Assembly: GCA_029262535.1 (NCBI GenBank)
Contig: JAJCZF010000040.1
Location: forward strand, 18,686-82,685
Direction: 5' to 3'
Source: Deltaproteobacteria bacterium
Lineage (GTDB): Bacteria; Desulfobacterota; GWC2-55-46; JAJCZF01
DNA: 64,000 nucleotides
The notes below the pieces were generated by a model. The model was given only the letters and a program-made list of their open reading frames with translations, searched no databases and was not told where the DNA came from. The stretch's first letter is position 1, and every line of letters begins with the position of its first letter. The translations under genes and the position numbers were made by a program. Positions 39,957 to 53,117 of the stretch are shown here, in pieces.

Positions 39957-40109
39957 CTAATAAATAAGTTCCTCTTATATAGATAGTTCTTGATTCCACA
40001 CAGACAAACTGATAACCTGACCCCGTTATTCCATAACGACCTTCTTTCATTCGACAATCTAGAGCGTTACAACTTTAAATGGGACAGTAGCACTGTCAGG
40101 AGTATCGAA

Positions 40110-40757
40110 ATGAAGCTTACCCGTACAATCTTTATCTTATTGGCAGCCGTATTTCTACTAACCTCTCCGGCCTCGGCCGAACTAAAGTTCACTCCGCTCG
40201 TAGAGGAATATGTAAAGGCCCACAAGGCCAAGGATGAGGCTAAGAAAGAGGCCCTGGTAGATATGATGAAGGCCAAGGTTCCCGGAGAGATCAAGGGGCT
40301 CATCTACCAGTCCTACTCTGCGGCCAATACCAAGGAAGATAAAGAGGCCGCACTGTATGTAGCCGAGGAGATGTCCAAGACCTATCACGACATAACCGGC
40401 GACTACGGACCTCTTAAAGAGGTAAAGCGGGCGGGTTTTGAGTCATTGTTATCGAAGGCAATCGTCTCGGAGGCTATTGACGGCATTCATCATATCGACT
40501 CTCAATCGACCGAAGAGAGAAAAAACTTCTTCACCCCGGACAATATCATAATAAAGAGCGGCGAAACGGTACGCTGGTCCAATTCGGACAAGATAGCCCA
40601 CCTCTTCGCCTCATTTTCCATCATCGGCAAGGGCGGCCTCTTTGCCCCCAATATTGCTCCCGGCAGCTCATGGGAATATACATTTACCGAGCCCGGCGAA
40701 TACTACTATCTCTGTTATATTCACAAAGGCATGGTAGGCAAGGTAACGGTAGAATAG
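40110..40757 (+). CDS. Cupredoxin/plastocyanin-domain secreted protein
   Basis: Signal peptide MKLTRTIFILLAAVFLLTSPASA; VRWSNSDKIAHLFAS...YTFTEPGEYYYLCYIHKGMVGKVTV copper-site pattern. Confidence 0.88.
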   Translation: MKLTRTIFILLAAVFLLTSPASAELKFTPLVEEYVKAHKAKDEAKKEALVDMMKAKVPGEIKGLIYQSYSAANTKEDKEAALYVAEEMSKTYHDITGDYGPLKEVKRAGFESLLSKAIVSEAIDGIHHIDSQSTEERKNFFTPDNIIIKSGETVRWSNSDKIAHLFASFSIIGKGGLFAPNIAPGSSWEYTFTEPGEYYYLCYIHKGMVGKVTVE

Positions 40758-40824
40758 CCGGGCCGGGCCCGGGGCCAATTTCGCGCGGTGGGTTTTGTAG
40801 ATCCTTTAATTTGGGTGTAACGCG
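40758..40824 (+). repeat. Same family right after the 40757 stop
   Basis: CCGGGCCGGGCCCGG + GGCCAATTTCGCGCGGTGGG...GTAACGCG. Confidence 0.87.
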
Positions 40825-40861
40825 TCATAAGTTAGGTCGTACAATTAAAAATCTTACTTTT

Positions 40862-40925
40862 GCACAATGCCCGGAGCCGATTTCACGGATAAAGTTTATA
40901 GTTGCTGATAATTTTGCAGTGCGCG
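40862..40925 (+). repeat. Same family (degenerate stem)
   Basis: GCACAATGCCCGGAGCCGATTTCACGGATAAAGTTTATAGTTGCTGATAATTTTGCAGTGCGCG. Confidence 0.75.
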
Positions 40926-40991
40926 TCAAAGCTTTTTATATAATCGCTTTATAGAGAAGGGGGCCTTCACAGAGGGCTCCTTTTTTTTGGC

Positions 40992-41441
40992 CTAAACGAC
41001 CTTATAGGCCATTCTGACCATTATCTCCCCTGTATCCTTATACGGCTTTTCCGAGACAAACTCAAAACCGAATTCTTCGTAAAAGGCCCTTGCCCCTCTA
41101 TTTTTCTTAAAGACATTTACCATAAGGTTGCCTTTGAGCCTGCGCGCAAGTTCTAATAGGAGCGAACCTATGCCGTCCCGCTGATTTTCAGGGTAGATAA
41201 AGAGGGCCGCTACCTCGCCATCCAAAAGTGAGATAAAACCTACGACATCTCCTGATATCTCGTAGACCCAGGTCTCGACCATCGCTATATATTTATGGCG
41301 AATAAGCTCGCTCTCAGAGAGAAAAAAGTCGTCCTCCATGAATTCGTGCGCAATCCTTGAAGCCTTGAGCCAGGTATCCATTACGGCCTCTAAATCACTC
41401 TCTTTATACCTGCGAATCATCTTGAAAAAACCCTCCGGCAT
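40992..41441 (-). CDS. GNAT family N-acetyltransferase
   Basis: 149 aa; IRRYKESDLEAVMDTWLKAS, LFIYPENQRDGIGSLLLELARR. Confidence 0.9.
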   Translation of the reverse strand: MPEGFFKMIRRYKESDLEAVMDTWLKASRIAHEFMEDDFFLSESELIRHKYIAMVETWVYEISGDVVGFISLLDGEVAALFIYPENQRDGIGSLLLELARRLKGNLMVNVFKKNRGARAFYEEFGFEFVSEKPYKDTGEIMVRMAYKVV

Positions 41442-41628
41442 CTATTGTTTTCGCCCTTGCCCCAAGGCCCATTTAAAATAATATATTTCACTAAGGAAAT
41501 CAAGTGATTAGGGCTGCATCTTTTTCTGGTCAAGGGGGCGCTTTATATGGTACTATAAATAAGTTTTAGCAATCATTTTACAACAACTCAAAGAGACCTT
41601 TTCTTAACGAATTTAGCCGGGAGAATAA

Positions 41629-44064
<2,436 letters not shown>

Positions 44065-44071
44065 AAAATAG

Positions 44072-44109
44072 AGGCGGGCGGGGGTCTCTAAAGAATCCTT
44101 GCCCGCCTA
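44072..44109 (+). terminator. Putative terminator hairpin after gyrB
   Basis: GAGGCGGGCGGGG...CCTTGCCCGCCT stem; only a weak T tract follows. Confidence 0.5.
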
Positions 44110-44179
44110 TATTTGACTCTAAAGTACTATACTCTTTAACCCAGTTTATTTTAAAAACATAAAAGCAAAGGATATTATT

Positions 44180-45022
44180 ATGAGAGGAAGCTGTTCCTAT
44201 AAGAAGGTCGGTTTATATGTGGATGTAGCCAATATCGCCCGTAACGGCGGCTACGGCATGAGATTCGATATACTCAGGGATTTCGCCTGCCGCGACGGCG
44301 GCGAGCCGATGAGACTTAACGCATACGTCGCCTACGACGCCGACCGGGCAAAGATCGACCCCGACTATAAACACCGCACCATAAATTTCTATGCCGCTCT
44401 ACGCGATCTCGGTTACAAGGTTATCGAAAAGACCGTTAGCTGGTATACAGACGACGAGGGCAACCGCTTTGGCAAGGCCAACGCCGACCTCGACATGGCC
44501 GTCGACGCCCTCTTGCAATCCGAGAATCTCGACCGCGTCATGATGGCAACCGGCGACGGAGACTTTATCGAGGTCGTGCGCGCTCTTCAAAACAAGGGCT
44601 GCCGTCTCGAAGGCGTCGCCTTTGAGAATGTATCATCGCAGCTCAAGCGCGAGGTCGATATCTATATGTCCGGCTACCTGATCCCGAACCTCCAGCCGAT
44701 CTCCACCGAAGGCGGCGAGAACGGCAAGCCGTGGGGCGAGATGGGTTCGCGTGTTCGAGGAATATGTTATAACTACAATACCCAGAAGAACTTTGGCTTC
44801 ATGCGCTACCTGGACCACATCGGTCCCGGCATATGGCTGACCGATACGCGCAAAAGCGAGTCGCCATACGAGACGGCCTTTGCCCACGAATCGGCCTTCG
44901 AGCCCGGCACCGATTTCAACCACCTCCCGTCACGAGACAAGATCTTCGAATTCGACCTCTCAAAAGGCGACAAGGGGTTACAGGCGACCAATATCATCAA
45001 GATATACCCGCATAAGGGGTAG
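44180..45022 (+). CDS. NYN (LabA/DUF88-like) domain protein with C-terminal cold-shock-like region
   Basis: 280 aa; GLYVDVANIAR, KANADLDMAVDALLQ, MATGDGDFIEVVRALQNKGCRLEGVAF; C-terminal GSRVRGICYNYNTQKNFGFMRYL. Confidence 0.85.
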   Translation: MRGSCSYKKVGLYVDVANIARNGGYGMRFDILRDFACRDGGEPMRLNAYVAYDADRAKIDPDYKHRTINFYAALRDLGYKVIEKTVSWYTDDEGNRFGKANADLDMAVDALLQSENLDRVMMATGDGDFIEVVRALQNKGCRLEGVAFENVSSQLKREVDIYMSGYLIPNLQPISTEGGENGKPWGEMGSRVRGICYNYNTQKNFGFMRYLDHIGPGIWLTDTRKSESPYETAFAHESAFEPGTDFNHLPSRDKIFEFDLSKGDKGLQATNIIKIYPHKG

Positions 45023-45102
45023 GCGCACCGGGTGTGGGCACACAGGTGTGCTTTCATTTCGCTCGGCGGGTTTTGCAGTAAGTGAGGATTTACTGTAACG
45101 CG
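45023..45102 (+). repeat. Same family, double palindrome right after the 45022 stop
   Basis: GCGCACCGGGTGTGG followed by GCACACAGGTGTGC + TTTCATTTCGCTCGG...GTAACGCG. Confidence 0.87.
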
Positions 45103-45331
45103 TCGGGGAGTCCCTATTCCTACTCCCTAAGAGGGCGAGGGGCTTTTCATCAAATCATTCAGTTACTAAGTCGGCAGAGAGCCCTTATCACTACCATGCA
45201 GGGTGGGTAAGGCCCAAGCTTCCTCAATCCAGCATCCTTCGTCTCCCATTTCCCTTTACAAATCCCCCCTAACGAGATAAAATTTAAAGATAATTTCCAC
45301 GCATCTACCAGGCATTTAATTCGGATAAGAG

Positions 45332-47983
45332 ATGAAACCCACTAAGAAAAAGGCTACGCTGGAACATACTCCCGCCATGCGGCAGTTTATCGATATCAAA
45401 GAGAAATATACCGATTCGATACTCTTTTTCCGCATGGGCGATTTTTATGAGATGTTCTTTGACGACGCGGTGGTCGCCGCGAAGGTCCTTAATATCACGC
45501 TCACCAAGCGCGACAAACAGCGCGATATACCGATGTGCGGCATCCCATACCACGCGGCCAAGACCTATATCCGCCGTCTGCTTACCGCCGGGCATAAGGT
45601 CGCGCTCTGCGAGCAGATGGAAGACCCTTCGGTCGCCAAGGGCGTTGTAAGGCGCGAGGTACAGCGCGTCATAACACCCGGCGTGGCCCTTGAAGAGGAC
45701 TTTATCGCATCGACCGGCAATAACTTTGTCGCAGCCGTGGTAGGCGGGGCGCGCTCTATGGGTTTTGCATATCTGGACGTACTCACCGGAGAGTTTCGCG
45801 CAACCGATCTTGAGGGCAGGGGGGCGCTCGTTGACGAACTATCGAGACTTCGCCCCGCTGAGCTGCTCGTGCCCGAATCTTACGAGCTTGACGGCCTGAT
45901 GCCGGAGCTGCATCTTTCAAGACTTTCCAGATACGATTTTTCAGGTACCGTTACCGAAGATCGCCTCAAAGAACATTTTAATCTTGAATCTATCGACGGA
46001 CTCGGCCTTGGCGACTTCAAGACCGCCTCTCGCGCCGCCGGAGCGCTTCTTTATTATGTTAAAGAGACTCAACGGACAGAACTATCACACCTGAATTCCT
46101 TAAAAGCCTACTATCCGGGCAAGTATCTCGTGCTCGACCATACTACGAGGCGTAATCTCGACCTGACCGAACATCTGCGCTCTTCCGATAGCGGTGCGAA
46201 ATTCTCGAGAGAGGGCACGCTCTTATCCATACTCGACCATACGCGCACATCAATGGGAAAGCGTATGATCAAAGATTGGATCAGCCGCCCGCTGATCGAC
46301 CTGGACCGCATCAAGGCGCGGCTCGATTCCGTCGAGTGTCTTATTGAATTTCGCAGGGAGAGGGCCTTTCTTCTTGCCGCTATGGACGACATATACGACC
46401 TTGAGCGGTTGATCGGGCGTGTCTCCATGGGTGTCGCCGGACCGCGCGACCTTATCGCGCTCTCCAATTCACTTAAAAAGATACCGGAGATAAGAACCGG
46501 GCTGGGATTCGCTTTTGGCTTATTAGAAGAGATACGCGAGACTATTAAAGCGGAAGATGAAGTTATCGATCTAATAAGAGAGGCAATATCCGAAGAGAGC
46601 CCGGCCCAGGTCAAGGACGGCGGCGTTATACGCGGCGGTTATAATGAGGAGCTCGACGAACTGCGCGATATAAGCTCTAATGTTCAAGACTGGATGAAAC
46701 GACTAGAGGCCGACGAACGTAAGAAGACCTCCATAACGACACTCAAGGTCAGTTATAATAGGGTCTTTGGTTATTATATAAATGTGCCACGCGGTAAAGA
46801 AGTCCCTGAGAACTACGAACGCAAGCAGACACTCGTAAATGCCGAAAGGTATATTACGCCTGAACTGAAGGATCAAGAGGCACAGATACTCGGCGCCGAA
46901 GAACGCGCAAAATCTATCGAGGCCGATCTATATGAGAAGGTACGCGCCCATGTCGCAAGATTCGCCGAATCGATTCAGACGACAGCCACCGCGATCGCCG
47001 CGCTAGACGTATTATCATCATTCGCCGAGGCCGCAACAAAAAGAAATTATGTAAAACCTGTAGTTACCGGCACAACGGCGATCGATATCGAAGACGGCCG
47101 CCACCCGGTCATCGAGCAACTCGCTTCTTCCGGTGAAGAGTTCGTGCCGAACGACCTTCATATAGATTCAAACGAGGATCAGATACATATCATCACCGGC
47201 CCCAATATGGCGGGTAAATCGACCTATATGCGCCAGGCCGCGCTCATCATACTGATGGCTCAGGCAGGCTGCTTCGTCCCTGCGGCACGCGCCGAGATAG
47301 GTGTGGTCGACAGGATATTTACGCGCGTCGGCGCCTCCGACGATCTAACGCGTGGACAGTCCACCTTTATGGTCGAGATGGCCGAGACTGCCAATATCTT
47401 AACAAACAGCACGCCGCGTTCCTTTATAATACTCGACGAGATAGGGCGCGGCACATCGACATTCGACGGCCTCTCAATCGCATGGGCCGTTACCGAGTAC
47501 CTGCACGACCGTACCGACTTCGGCGCAAAGACTCTCTTTGCCACCCATTATCACGAGCTTACAGAGCTTTCCTTGACAAAGGAACGCGTCAAAAATTATA
47601 ATATGATGATACGCGAATGGGAGGGCAATATCGTCTTCCTGAAAAAGATCGTACCCGGGGGCAGCAGCCGCAGTTACGGCATACAGGTAGCGCGCCTGGC
47701 AGGTCTACCCGAGGCCGTAACGACAAGGGCTGCGGAGATACTGAAAAATCTCGAAAGCGGAGAGCTAGACGAGACGGGTTCCCCAAAGCTTGCCGTAAGC
47801 GAGATCTCCGGTATCGCCGGAGCGGCGGCCGATAGTAAGGGTTTTTCACAACCGACGCTCACAAACGTATTTGCCAAGGAGGGGCCGGTCTATGAGTATA
47901 TCAGCTCCATAGATCTCAATAGAACGACCCCGCTTGAATCGCTTGAGGCGCTATACCATATTAAGGAATTACTGGGAGAGTGA
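45332..47983 (+). CDS. mutS: DNA mismatch repair protein MutS
   Basis: 883 aa; FFRMGDFYEMFFDDA, TGPNMAGKSTYMRQ, DEIGRGTSTFDGLSIAWA. Confidence 0.98.
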   Translation: MKPTKKKATLEHTPAMRQFIDIKEKYTDSILFFRMGDFYEMFFDDAVVAAKVLNITLTKRDKQRDIPMCGIPYHAAKTYIRRLLTAGHKVALCEQMEDPSVAKGVVRREVQRVITPGVALEEDFIASTGNNFVAAVVGGARSMGFAYLDVLTGEFRATDLEGRGALVDELSRLRPAELLVPESYELDGLMPELHLSRLSRYDFSGTVTEDRLKEHFNLESIDGLGLGDFKTASRAAGALLYYVKETQRTELSHLNSLKAYYPGKYLVLDHTTRRNLDLTEHLRSSDSGAKFSREGTLLSILDHTRTSMGKRMIKDWISRPLIDLDRIKARLDSVECLIEFRRERAFLLAAMDDIYDLERLIGRVSMGVAGPRDLIALSNSLKKIPEIRTGLGFAFGLLEEIRETIKAEDEVIDLIREAISEESPAQVKDGGVIRGGYNEELDELRDISSNVQDWMKRLEADERKKTSITTLKVSYNRVFGYYINVPRGKEVPENYERKQTLVNAERYITPELKDQEAQILGAEERAKSIEADLYEKVRAHVARFAESIQTTATAIAALDVLSSFAEAATKRNYVKPVVTGTTAIDIEDGRHPVIEQLASSGEEFVPNDLHIDSNEDQIHIITGPNMAGKSTYMRQAALIILMAQAGCFVPAARAEIGVVDRIFTRVGASDDLTRGQSTFMVEMAETANILTNSTPRSFIILDEIGRGTSTFDGLSIAWAVTEYLHDRTDFGAKTLFATHYHELTELSLTKERVKNYNMMIREWEGNIVFLKKIVPGGSSRSYGIQVARLAGLPEAVTTRAAEILKNLESGELDETGSPKLAVSEISGIAGAAADSKGFSQPTLTNVFAKEGPVYEYISSIDLNRTTPLESLEALYHIKELLGE

Positions 47984-49320
47984 AACTTAATATCCTGAAA
48001 TCATTACTCTTTTTTATTATGACGCTGGCCCTTTTCTGCGCAGACGCCAACGCTAAAGAGGTCTCTTCCGAAGCCGCCTCGCCGGAACGGTCAATATCAA
48101 GGATACGCCACTGGTCGGCCCCGACATATACCCGCATCGTCATAGATATCGGCAAGAACAGCCACTACAGCTATAACCTCTTAAAGAAAAATCCCGACTA
48201 TAACAAACCTCGCCGCATATATGTCGATATCGACGGGGTTAAACTTGCTCCTAGCGTCAATAAGAAGATCGAAATAAACGACGGTCTCTTGCAATCGATA
48301 CGCGCCGGACAGTTTAAAAAAGATGTCGTGCGCGTCGTTATGGATCTTGAGTCTATAGACGACTACCGCATATTTCCCCTGACCGACCCCTTTCGGATCG
48401 TTATAGATATAATGGGCGAACGAGAGCGGACCGCTCATGCTCAGTCACAAGACGAGCCGGAAGTTACGACTGATAAAAAGCCTGAGCCATCGGACCCAAA
48501 GGGCGCCCTCGTTGCAAAGATAGGCGATAAAGCGCTTAAAGCGCCTCTGCCCAAAGGACCGGAGTCTTCTAAGACAGTTTCCAAGCCTGAAAAAAAGAAG
48601 AGCAAGAAGAAGTATCAGAAGGCCACAAAACCAGCCAAAAAGAAGCGGCCCGTCATCGTAATCGATCCGGGTCACGGCGGCACAGACCCTGGAGCCATTG
48701 GCAGGCGCGGCCTGATGGAAAAAGACGTCACCCTTAAGATAGCGAAACTATTAAAGAAAAAGCTAGAAACCGAGACAAGGGCCAAGGTCATACTCACGCG
48801 CACACGCGACAAATATATCGCGCTCGACGACCGCACGGCGCTTGCCAACTCCACGCAGTGTGATCTCTTTATCTCGATTCATATTAATGCCAGCCTCAAT
48901 AGAAAGGCCTCAGGGGTAGAGACCTACTTTCTTGACGTATCGAACGATAAACGCTCCATGCAGCTGGCCGCGCGTGAGAATGCATCTTCCCTCAAGGCCA
49001 CGAGCGACCTCCAATATATTCTCGCCGACCTTATACGCACCGCAAACAGGGTAGATTCCAGCAATCTGGCCGAAGATGTACAGACCTCGCTTGTCTCGAC
49101 CCTCAAGAAAAAGTATAAGGGCATCAAGGGTAACGGCGTCAAGGGCGCGCCATTTTATGTGCTCGTCCGTACGGATATGCCTTCGATACTTGTTGAGGCC
49201 TCCTTCATTAGCAACCCCACGGGCGAAAAACGTCTCAAAAGCGATAAATATCTAAGACAGATCGTGCTTGGCATATCGCGCGGCGTAACCAGGTTCCTAA
49301 AGAGCAGAAAGGCCGTATAG
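47980..49320 (+). CDS. amiC: N-acetylmuramoyl-L-alanine amidase with AMIN domain
   Basis: 446 aa; VIDPGHGGTDPGAIGRRG, DLFISIHINAS, ILVEASFISNPTGEKRL; GTG start overlaps the mutS stop (GTGA). Confidence 0.9.
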   Translation: MKLNILKSLLFFIMTLALFCADANAKEVSSEAASPERSISRIRHWSAPTYTRIVIDIGKNSHYSYNLLKKNPDYNKPRRIYVDIDGVKLAPSVNKKIEINDGLLQSIRAGQFKKDVVRVVMDLESIDDYRIFPLTDPFRIVIDIMGERERTAHAQSQDEPEVTTDKKPEPSDPKGALVAKIGDKALKAPLPKGPESSKTVSKPEKKKSKKKYQKATKPAKKKRPVIVIDPGHGGTDPGAIGRRGLMEKDVTLKIAKLLKKKLETETRAKVILTRTRDKYIALDDRTALANSTQCDLFISIHINASLNRKASGVETYFLDVSNDKRSMQLAARENASSLKATSDLQYILADLIRTANRVDSSNLAEDVQTSLVSTLKKKYKGIKGNGVKGAPFYVLVRTDMPSILVEASFISNPTGEKRLKSDKYLRQIVLGISRGVTRFLKSRKAV

Positions 49321-49324
49321 GTCC

Positions 49325-52000
49325 ATGCGCCCAACCCCTCTGCCTAATAAAGATAAGGATAACCACCTTGTAAAACCAATGGAAGATCTGGTAACTCGCC
49401 CGGAGCCGCCAACTTCCTCTGAGATTAAAGATCTTTTAAGAAATGTAGACGAATATCTGCTTATTGAGCACAAAAAAGGCTGCACGGGCAGGTCGGTAAT
49501 CGATCGCTATACTTCCGTCATTGATCGTCTCTTAAAGGGGCTCTTTTTACACTTTGGACCGAAAAAGTCCAAAAACTGCCCAACCGCATTCGTAGCGCTC
49601 GGCGGTTATGGCCGGGCGGAGCTGAATGTGCGCTCTGATGTGGACTTTATGCTGCTCTATCGAGGCAACCTGACGCCTGAGATAGAAGAGATGAACGAAA
49701 AACTCTACTACCTGCTCTGCGACACCGGCCTCGACCTCGGGTTCGCCATACGCTCTATCTCGGACTGTCTCACACTTGCGCGCGAGGATCTCAAGACACT
49801 GACCGCGATACTGGACCGCAGGCTCGTCGCCGGTGACAAGACCTTATATAAAGAGTTTGATAAGGCTTTTATAAAAAAAGTCCTCACTAAAAAGAAGAGG
49901 ACCGCCTTTATAAAAGAAAAGATGGAAGAAAGCTCGCAACGCCAGGCCCGCTACGGAGGATCGGTCTATATACTCGAACATAATTTGAAAGAAGGCGAGG
50001 GCGGCCTCCGGGATCTGCACTCGGCACGCTGGGTATCGATTGTGACCGAAGCGGCCCCGAACGGCAACCTGCGCGCCCTGCTTCGCACTAAAGAATCTGC
50101 GGAGCTGGCCGCGTCCATTGATTTCCTTATGTGGGTTCGTAACGACCTGCATTTTGCCGCCGACAGGAAGAGCGACCAGCTCTCATTCGACCAACAAGAG
50201 CGCATGGCACGCGACCTTGGTTATAAAAAAACAGAAAACGAACTCGGCGTAGAGACCTTTATGCGCAACTACTATCGCCATGCCTCGAATATAAGCCGCT
50301 ATGCAAGGTTAATCACCGCGCGTTCGCTCGACGGAGAAAAGGACAAGAGGTTATTTCGGAAACGCTCCAGAAAGTCCATTAACGAGTACTTTTCTATTGT
50401 TGACAATACCGTAGCCGTCACTGACGATACGCTCTTTAAAAAAGACCCGTCACGCATCGTGCGCGCATTCGAGCACTCGCAATCTTATGACGTGCCGGTC
50501 TCCGTCAAGACCCGCGACCTTATACTGGAGGCGATCGAAGGGTTCGATGATAAAGCGCGCTCAAGCTCTACCACCACCAGCGCTTTTAAACATATAATAA
50601 AGAAGAAAAAGCGGCTCTTTAAGACCATCTCCGATATGCATGCGCATAAGGTTATCGGGGCCTTAATACCTGAGTTCAACGCCATAAGCAACCGCGTCCA
50701 GCATGATATGTATCATGTCTATACGGTTGATATGCATACGCTTTATGCCCTTAAAGAATTCGAGTCGCTTCGCGGTAATGTCGAGCCCGAGTTATTTCTT
50801 ATGGCCTCGATACTAAAGGATATAAAACGCCCGCACGTGCTTGTCCTTGGCATATTATTACACGACATCGGAAAGAGCCTCGGCACGGGCCACGCCGAAA
50901 AGGGCGCGGACCTTGTGCCCTCCATGCTTAAAAAGCTAAAGATCAAACAATCTGATATCGTAGAGGTCGAGTTCCTGGTGCGCGAGCACCTGATACTCGC
51001 CAATACGGCCCAATACCGTGATATACACGACGAAAAGCTCGTCGCGGAGTTCGCAAAGAAGATCGGCAGTATCGATCGTCTCAATATGCTCTTTCTCCTA
51101 ACCTTCGCGGATGTTCGCGCCGTAGGGCCGGAGGTCTGGAACCAGTGGAAGGCGGCCCTATACCAGGAGCTCTATTTCAAGGCCCTGACATTCCTTGAGC
51201 GCGGCACCTTTGAAATTGAGGAGGTCAGCAACAAGATAGACCGCCTCAGACGCGCCGTATTAAAAGAGCTCGGCACCGATAGAAAAATCGAGATAGAAGA
51301 GTACTTTAATATGTTGCCGCAGCGTTATTTCCTCTCTAATAACGCAAAGAAGATAAGCACGCATATCAATATCGTTGCAAATCTCGGTCAAGAGCCCGTG
51401 AGCCTCACTACCACCCAAAATAAGGAACGCGACTATACGGAGCTGATTGTCTGCACACACGACGTCTCCGGTCTCTTTGCGAAGGTAACAGGCGTCATGG
51501 CCGCAAATTCGGTCGATATCCTCGGCGCTCAGATTTATACATTAACGACCGGCATTGCACTCGACATCCTTGAGGTCAAGAATGCCTACGGCGAGCTGCT
51601 CACCGATGAGAAGAAAATTAACGACATAAGAAGCGACCTCTCGGATATCGTAACCGGCAGGACATGGCTCGAAAAACTGGTTAAAAAGCCGCGCCAGTCG
51701 ATACTCGACCAGAAAGAGACCCCGCACGTGCCGACCCGCGTAGCCGTGGACAACGAGGTTTCGGAGTCCTATACTGTCCTCGATATCAATACCTATAACA
51801 GGATCGGCCTACTCTATAAGATATCGTCGGCCCTGTATGAACTAGGCCTCTACATTAAGATAGCCAAGATCTCGACAAAGGGCGAGAGCGTCAGTGATAT
51901 CTTCTACATCCTCGATATCTTTGGACAGAAGATATATAACTCCGAAAAGATAGAAAATATTATAAAGGGACTGACCGAGACCCTCTCGAAAGACGAGTAG
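49325..52000 (+). CDS. glnD: [Protein-PII] uridylyltransferase
   Basis: 891 aa; ALGGYGRAELNVRSDVDFMLLY, HDIGKSLGTGHAEKG, two C-terminal ACT domains. Confidence 0.96.
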   Translation: MRPTPLPNKDKDNHLVKPMEDLVTRPEPPTSSEIKDLLRNVDEYLLIEHKKGCTGRSVIDRYTSVIDRLLKGLFLHFGPKKSKNCPTAFVALGGYGRAELNVRSDVDFMLLYRGNLTPEIEEMNEKLYYLLCDTGLDLGFAIRSISDCLTLAREDLKTLTAILDRRLVAGDKTLYKEFDKAFIKKVLTKKKRTAFIKEKMEESSQRQARYGGSVYILEHNLKEGEGGLRDLHSARWVSIVTEAAPNGNLRALLRTKESAELAASIDFLMWVRNDLHFAADRKSDQLSFDQQERMARDLGYKKTENELGVETFMRNYYRHASNISRYARLITARSLDGEKDKRLFRKRSRKSINEYFSIVDNTVAVTDDTLFKKDPSRIVRAFEHSQSYDVPVSVKTRDLILEAIEGFDDKARSSSTTTSAFKHIIKKKKRLFKTISDMHAHKVIGALIPEFNAISNRVQHDMYHVYTVDMHTLYALKEFESLRGNVEPELFLMASILKDIKRPHVLVLGILLHDIGKSLGTGHAEKGADLVPSMLKKLKIKQSDIVEVEFLVREHLILANTAQYRDIHDEKLVAEFAKKIGSIDRLNMLFLLTFADVRAVGPEVWNQWKAALYQELYFKALTFLERGTFEIEEVSNKIDRLRRAVLKELGTDRKIEIEEYFNMLPQRYFLSNNAKKISTHINIVANLGQEPVSLTTTQNKERDYTELIVCTHDVSGLFAKVTGVMAANSVDILGAQIYTLTTGIALDILEVKNAYGELLTDEKKINDIRSDLSDIVTGRTWLEKLVKKPRQSILDQKETPHVPTRVAVDNEVSESYTVLDINTYNRIGLLYKISSALYELGLYIKIAKISTKGESVSDIFYILDIFGQKIYNSEKIENIIKGLTETLSKDE

Positions 52001-52038
52001 AAAAGATAATCCAAATACTTATATATCTACTGTAATTT

Positions 52039-52923
52039 ATGGAAATTATTCGAGATTTTATAAACTATATATTAGTCGAAAGAGGGCTCTCAGATAATAC
52101 CTGCGCCTCTTACGAGCGTGATCTAACCGGATTCTCACGCTTCCTCGAAGCACGCGGCAAAGAGCCTAAGACCGTCGCGCCGCAAGATATCACCGACTTT
52201 ATAGGCGAGCTGAGCAGACGCGGTCTCAAGCCCCGCTCCTACGCCCGCCACCTGACGACGATCCGTTCCTTATACAGATTTATGATCTCAAGAGGTATGA
52301 TAGAAAGCTCGCCATGCGACCTTATCGATATGCCGCGCATCGAAAAGAAGCTGCCAAACTTCCTCTCACTCGACGAGGTAGAGTCGTTACTGGAAAGCCC
52401 GCCCGTGGACAGGGCCAAGGGCATACGCGACCGTACGATGCTCGAAGTCCTCTACGCTACCGGCATGCGCGTAAGCGAGCTGACCTCTATAGGTCTAAAC
52501 GACCTGAACCTTCAGACCGGCCTCATAACAACGATAGGAAAGGGCGGCAAGGAACGGTTGGTCCCTCTGGGCGAGCTCTCGCTCCGCTGGATAAGGGATT
52601 ATCTAAAAGATGCCAGGCCCTTGATCTTAAAGAATAAAAGGTCGCCCTACCTCTTCATAACCGCCCGCGGTTCGGCCATGACGCGCCAGAACTTTTGGGT
52701 AATCATTAAAAAATATGCCCGCGTTGCAGGCCTGCCAATCGAAAAGGTGAAACCTCACGCCCTGCGCCACTCCTTCGCCACCCACCTTTTAGAACGCGGC
52801 GTGGACCTCAGGCACCTACAGGTAATGCTCGGCCACAGCGACATATCAACCACCCAGATTTATACCCACGTCTCGACAGAAAGACTAAAGAAACTGCATA
52901 GCGCAAAACACCCGCGCGGCTAG
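52039..52923 (+). CDS. Tyrosine recombinase XerC/XerD
   Basis: 294 aa; ATGMRVSEL, KPHALRHSFATHLLERGVDLRHLQVMLGHSDISTTQIYTHVS. Confidence 0.95.
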   Translation: MEIIRDFINYILVERGLSDNTCASYERDLTGFSRFLEARGKEPKTVAPQDITDFIGELSRRGLKPRSYARHLTTIRSLYRFMISRGMIESSPCDLIDMPRIEKKLPNFLSLDEVESLLESPPVDRAKGIRDRTMLEVLYATGMRVSELTSIGLNDLNLQTGLITTIGKGGKERLVPLGELSLRWIRDYLKDARPLILKNKRSPYLFITARGSAMTRQNFWVIIKKYARVAGLPIEKVKPHALRHSFATHLLERGVDLRHLQVMLGHSDISTTQIYTHVSTERLKKLHSAKHPRG

Positions 52924-52986
52924 GCACACAGGTGTGCTTTTATTTCGCGGATAACCTATGTTGTGCCTAAAAGTTCCAGTTACGCG
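52924..52986 (+). repeat. Same family (type A) right after the xer stop
   Basis: TAG|GCACACAGGTGTGC + TTTTATTTCGCGGATAACC...TTACGCG. Confidence 0.9.
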
Positions 52987-53042
52987 TTGGAGATTTTATA
53001 GTGACGGGGTAATACTTCTTTACCTCCCTACTTTGTTAATTG

Positions 53043-53071
53043 TTGCACAATACTCTGCACTCCTATATAGT
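53043..53071 (+). promoter_or_regulatory. Putative sigma70 promoter of the TIR gene
   Basis: TTGCAC (53043-53048), 17 nt, TATAGT (53066-53071). Confidence 0.5.
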
Positions 53072-53090
53072 TATAAAGACAAACAAATTG

Positions 53091-53117
53091 CCGGTTCAGG
53101 TTTGTAACCTGAACCGG
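53091..53117. repeat. 27-nt palindrome CCGGTTCAGGTTTGTAACCTGAACCGG (copy 1)
   Basis: Near-perfect palindrome, followed by AACGTTAAAAA. Confidence 0.9.

Noticed and set aside
52039-52923. Xer recombinase gene as integrase of a genomic island carrying the TIR gene
   Set aside because: Sequence is a typical chromosomal XerC/D with host-like composition, directly downstream of glnD; no att-like direct repeats found around the TIR gene.
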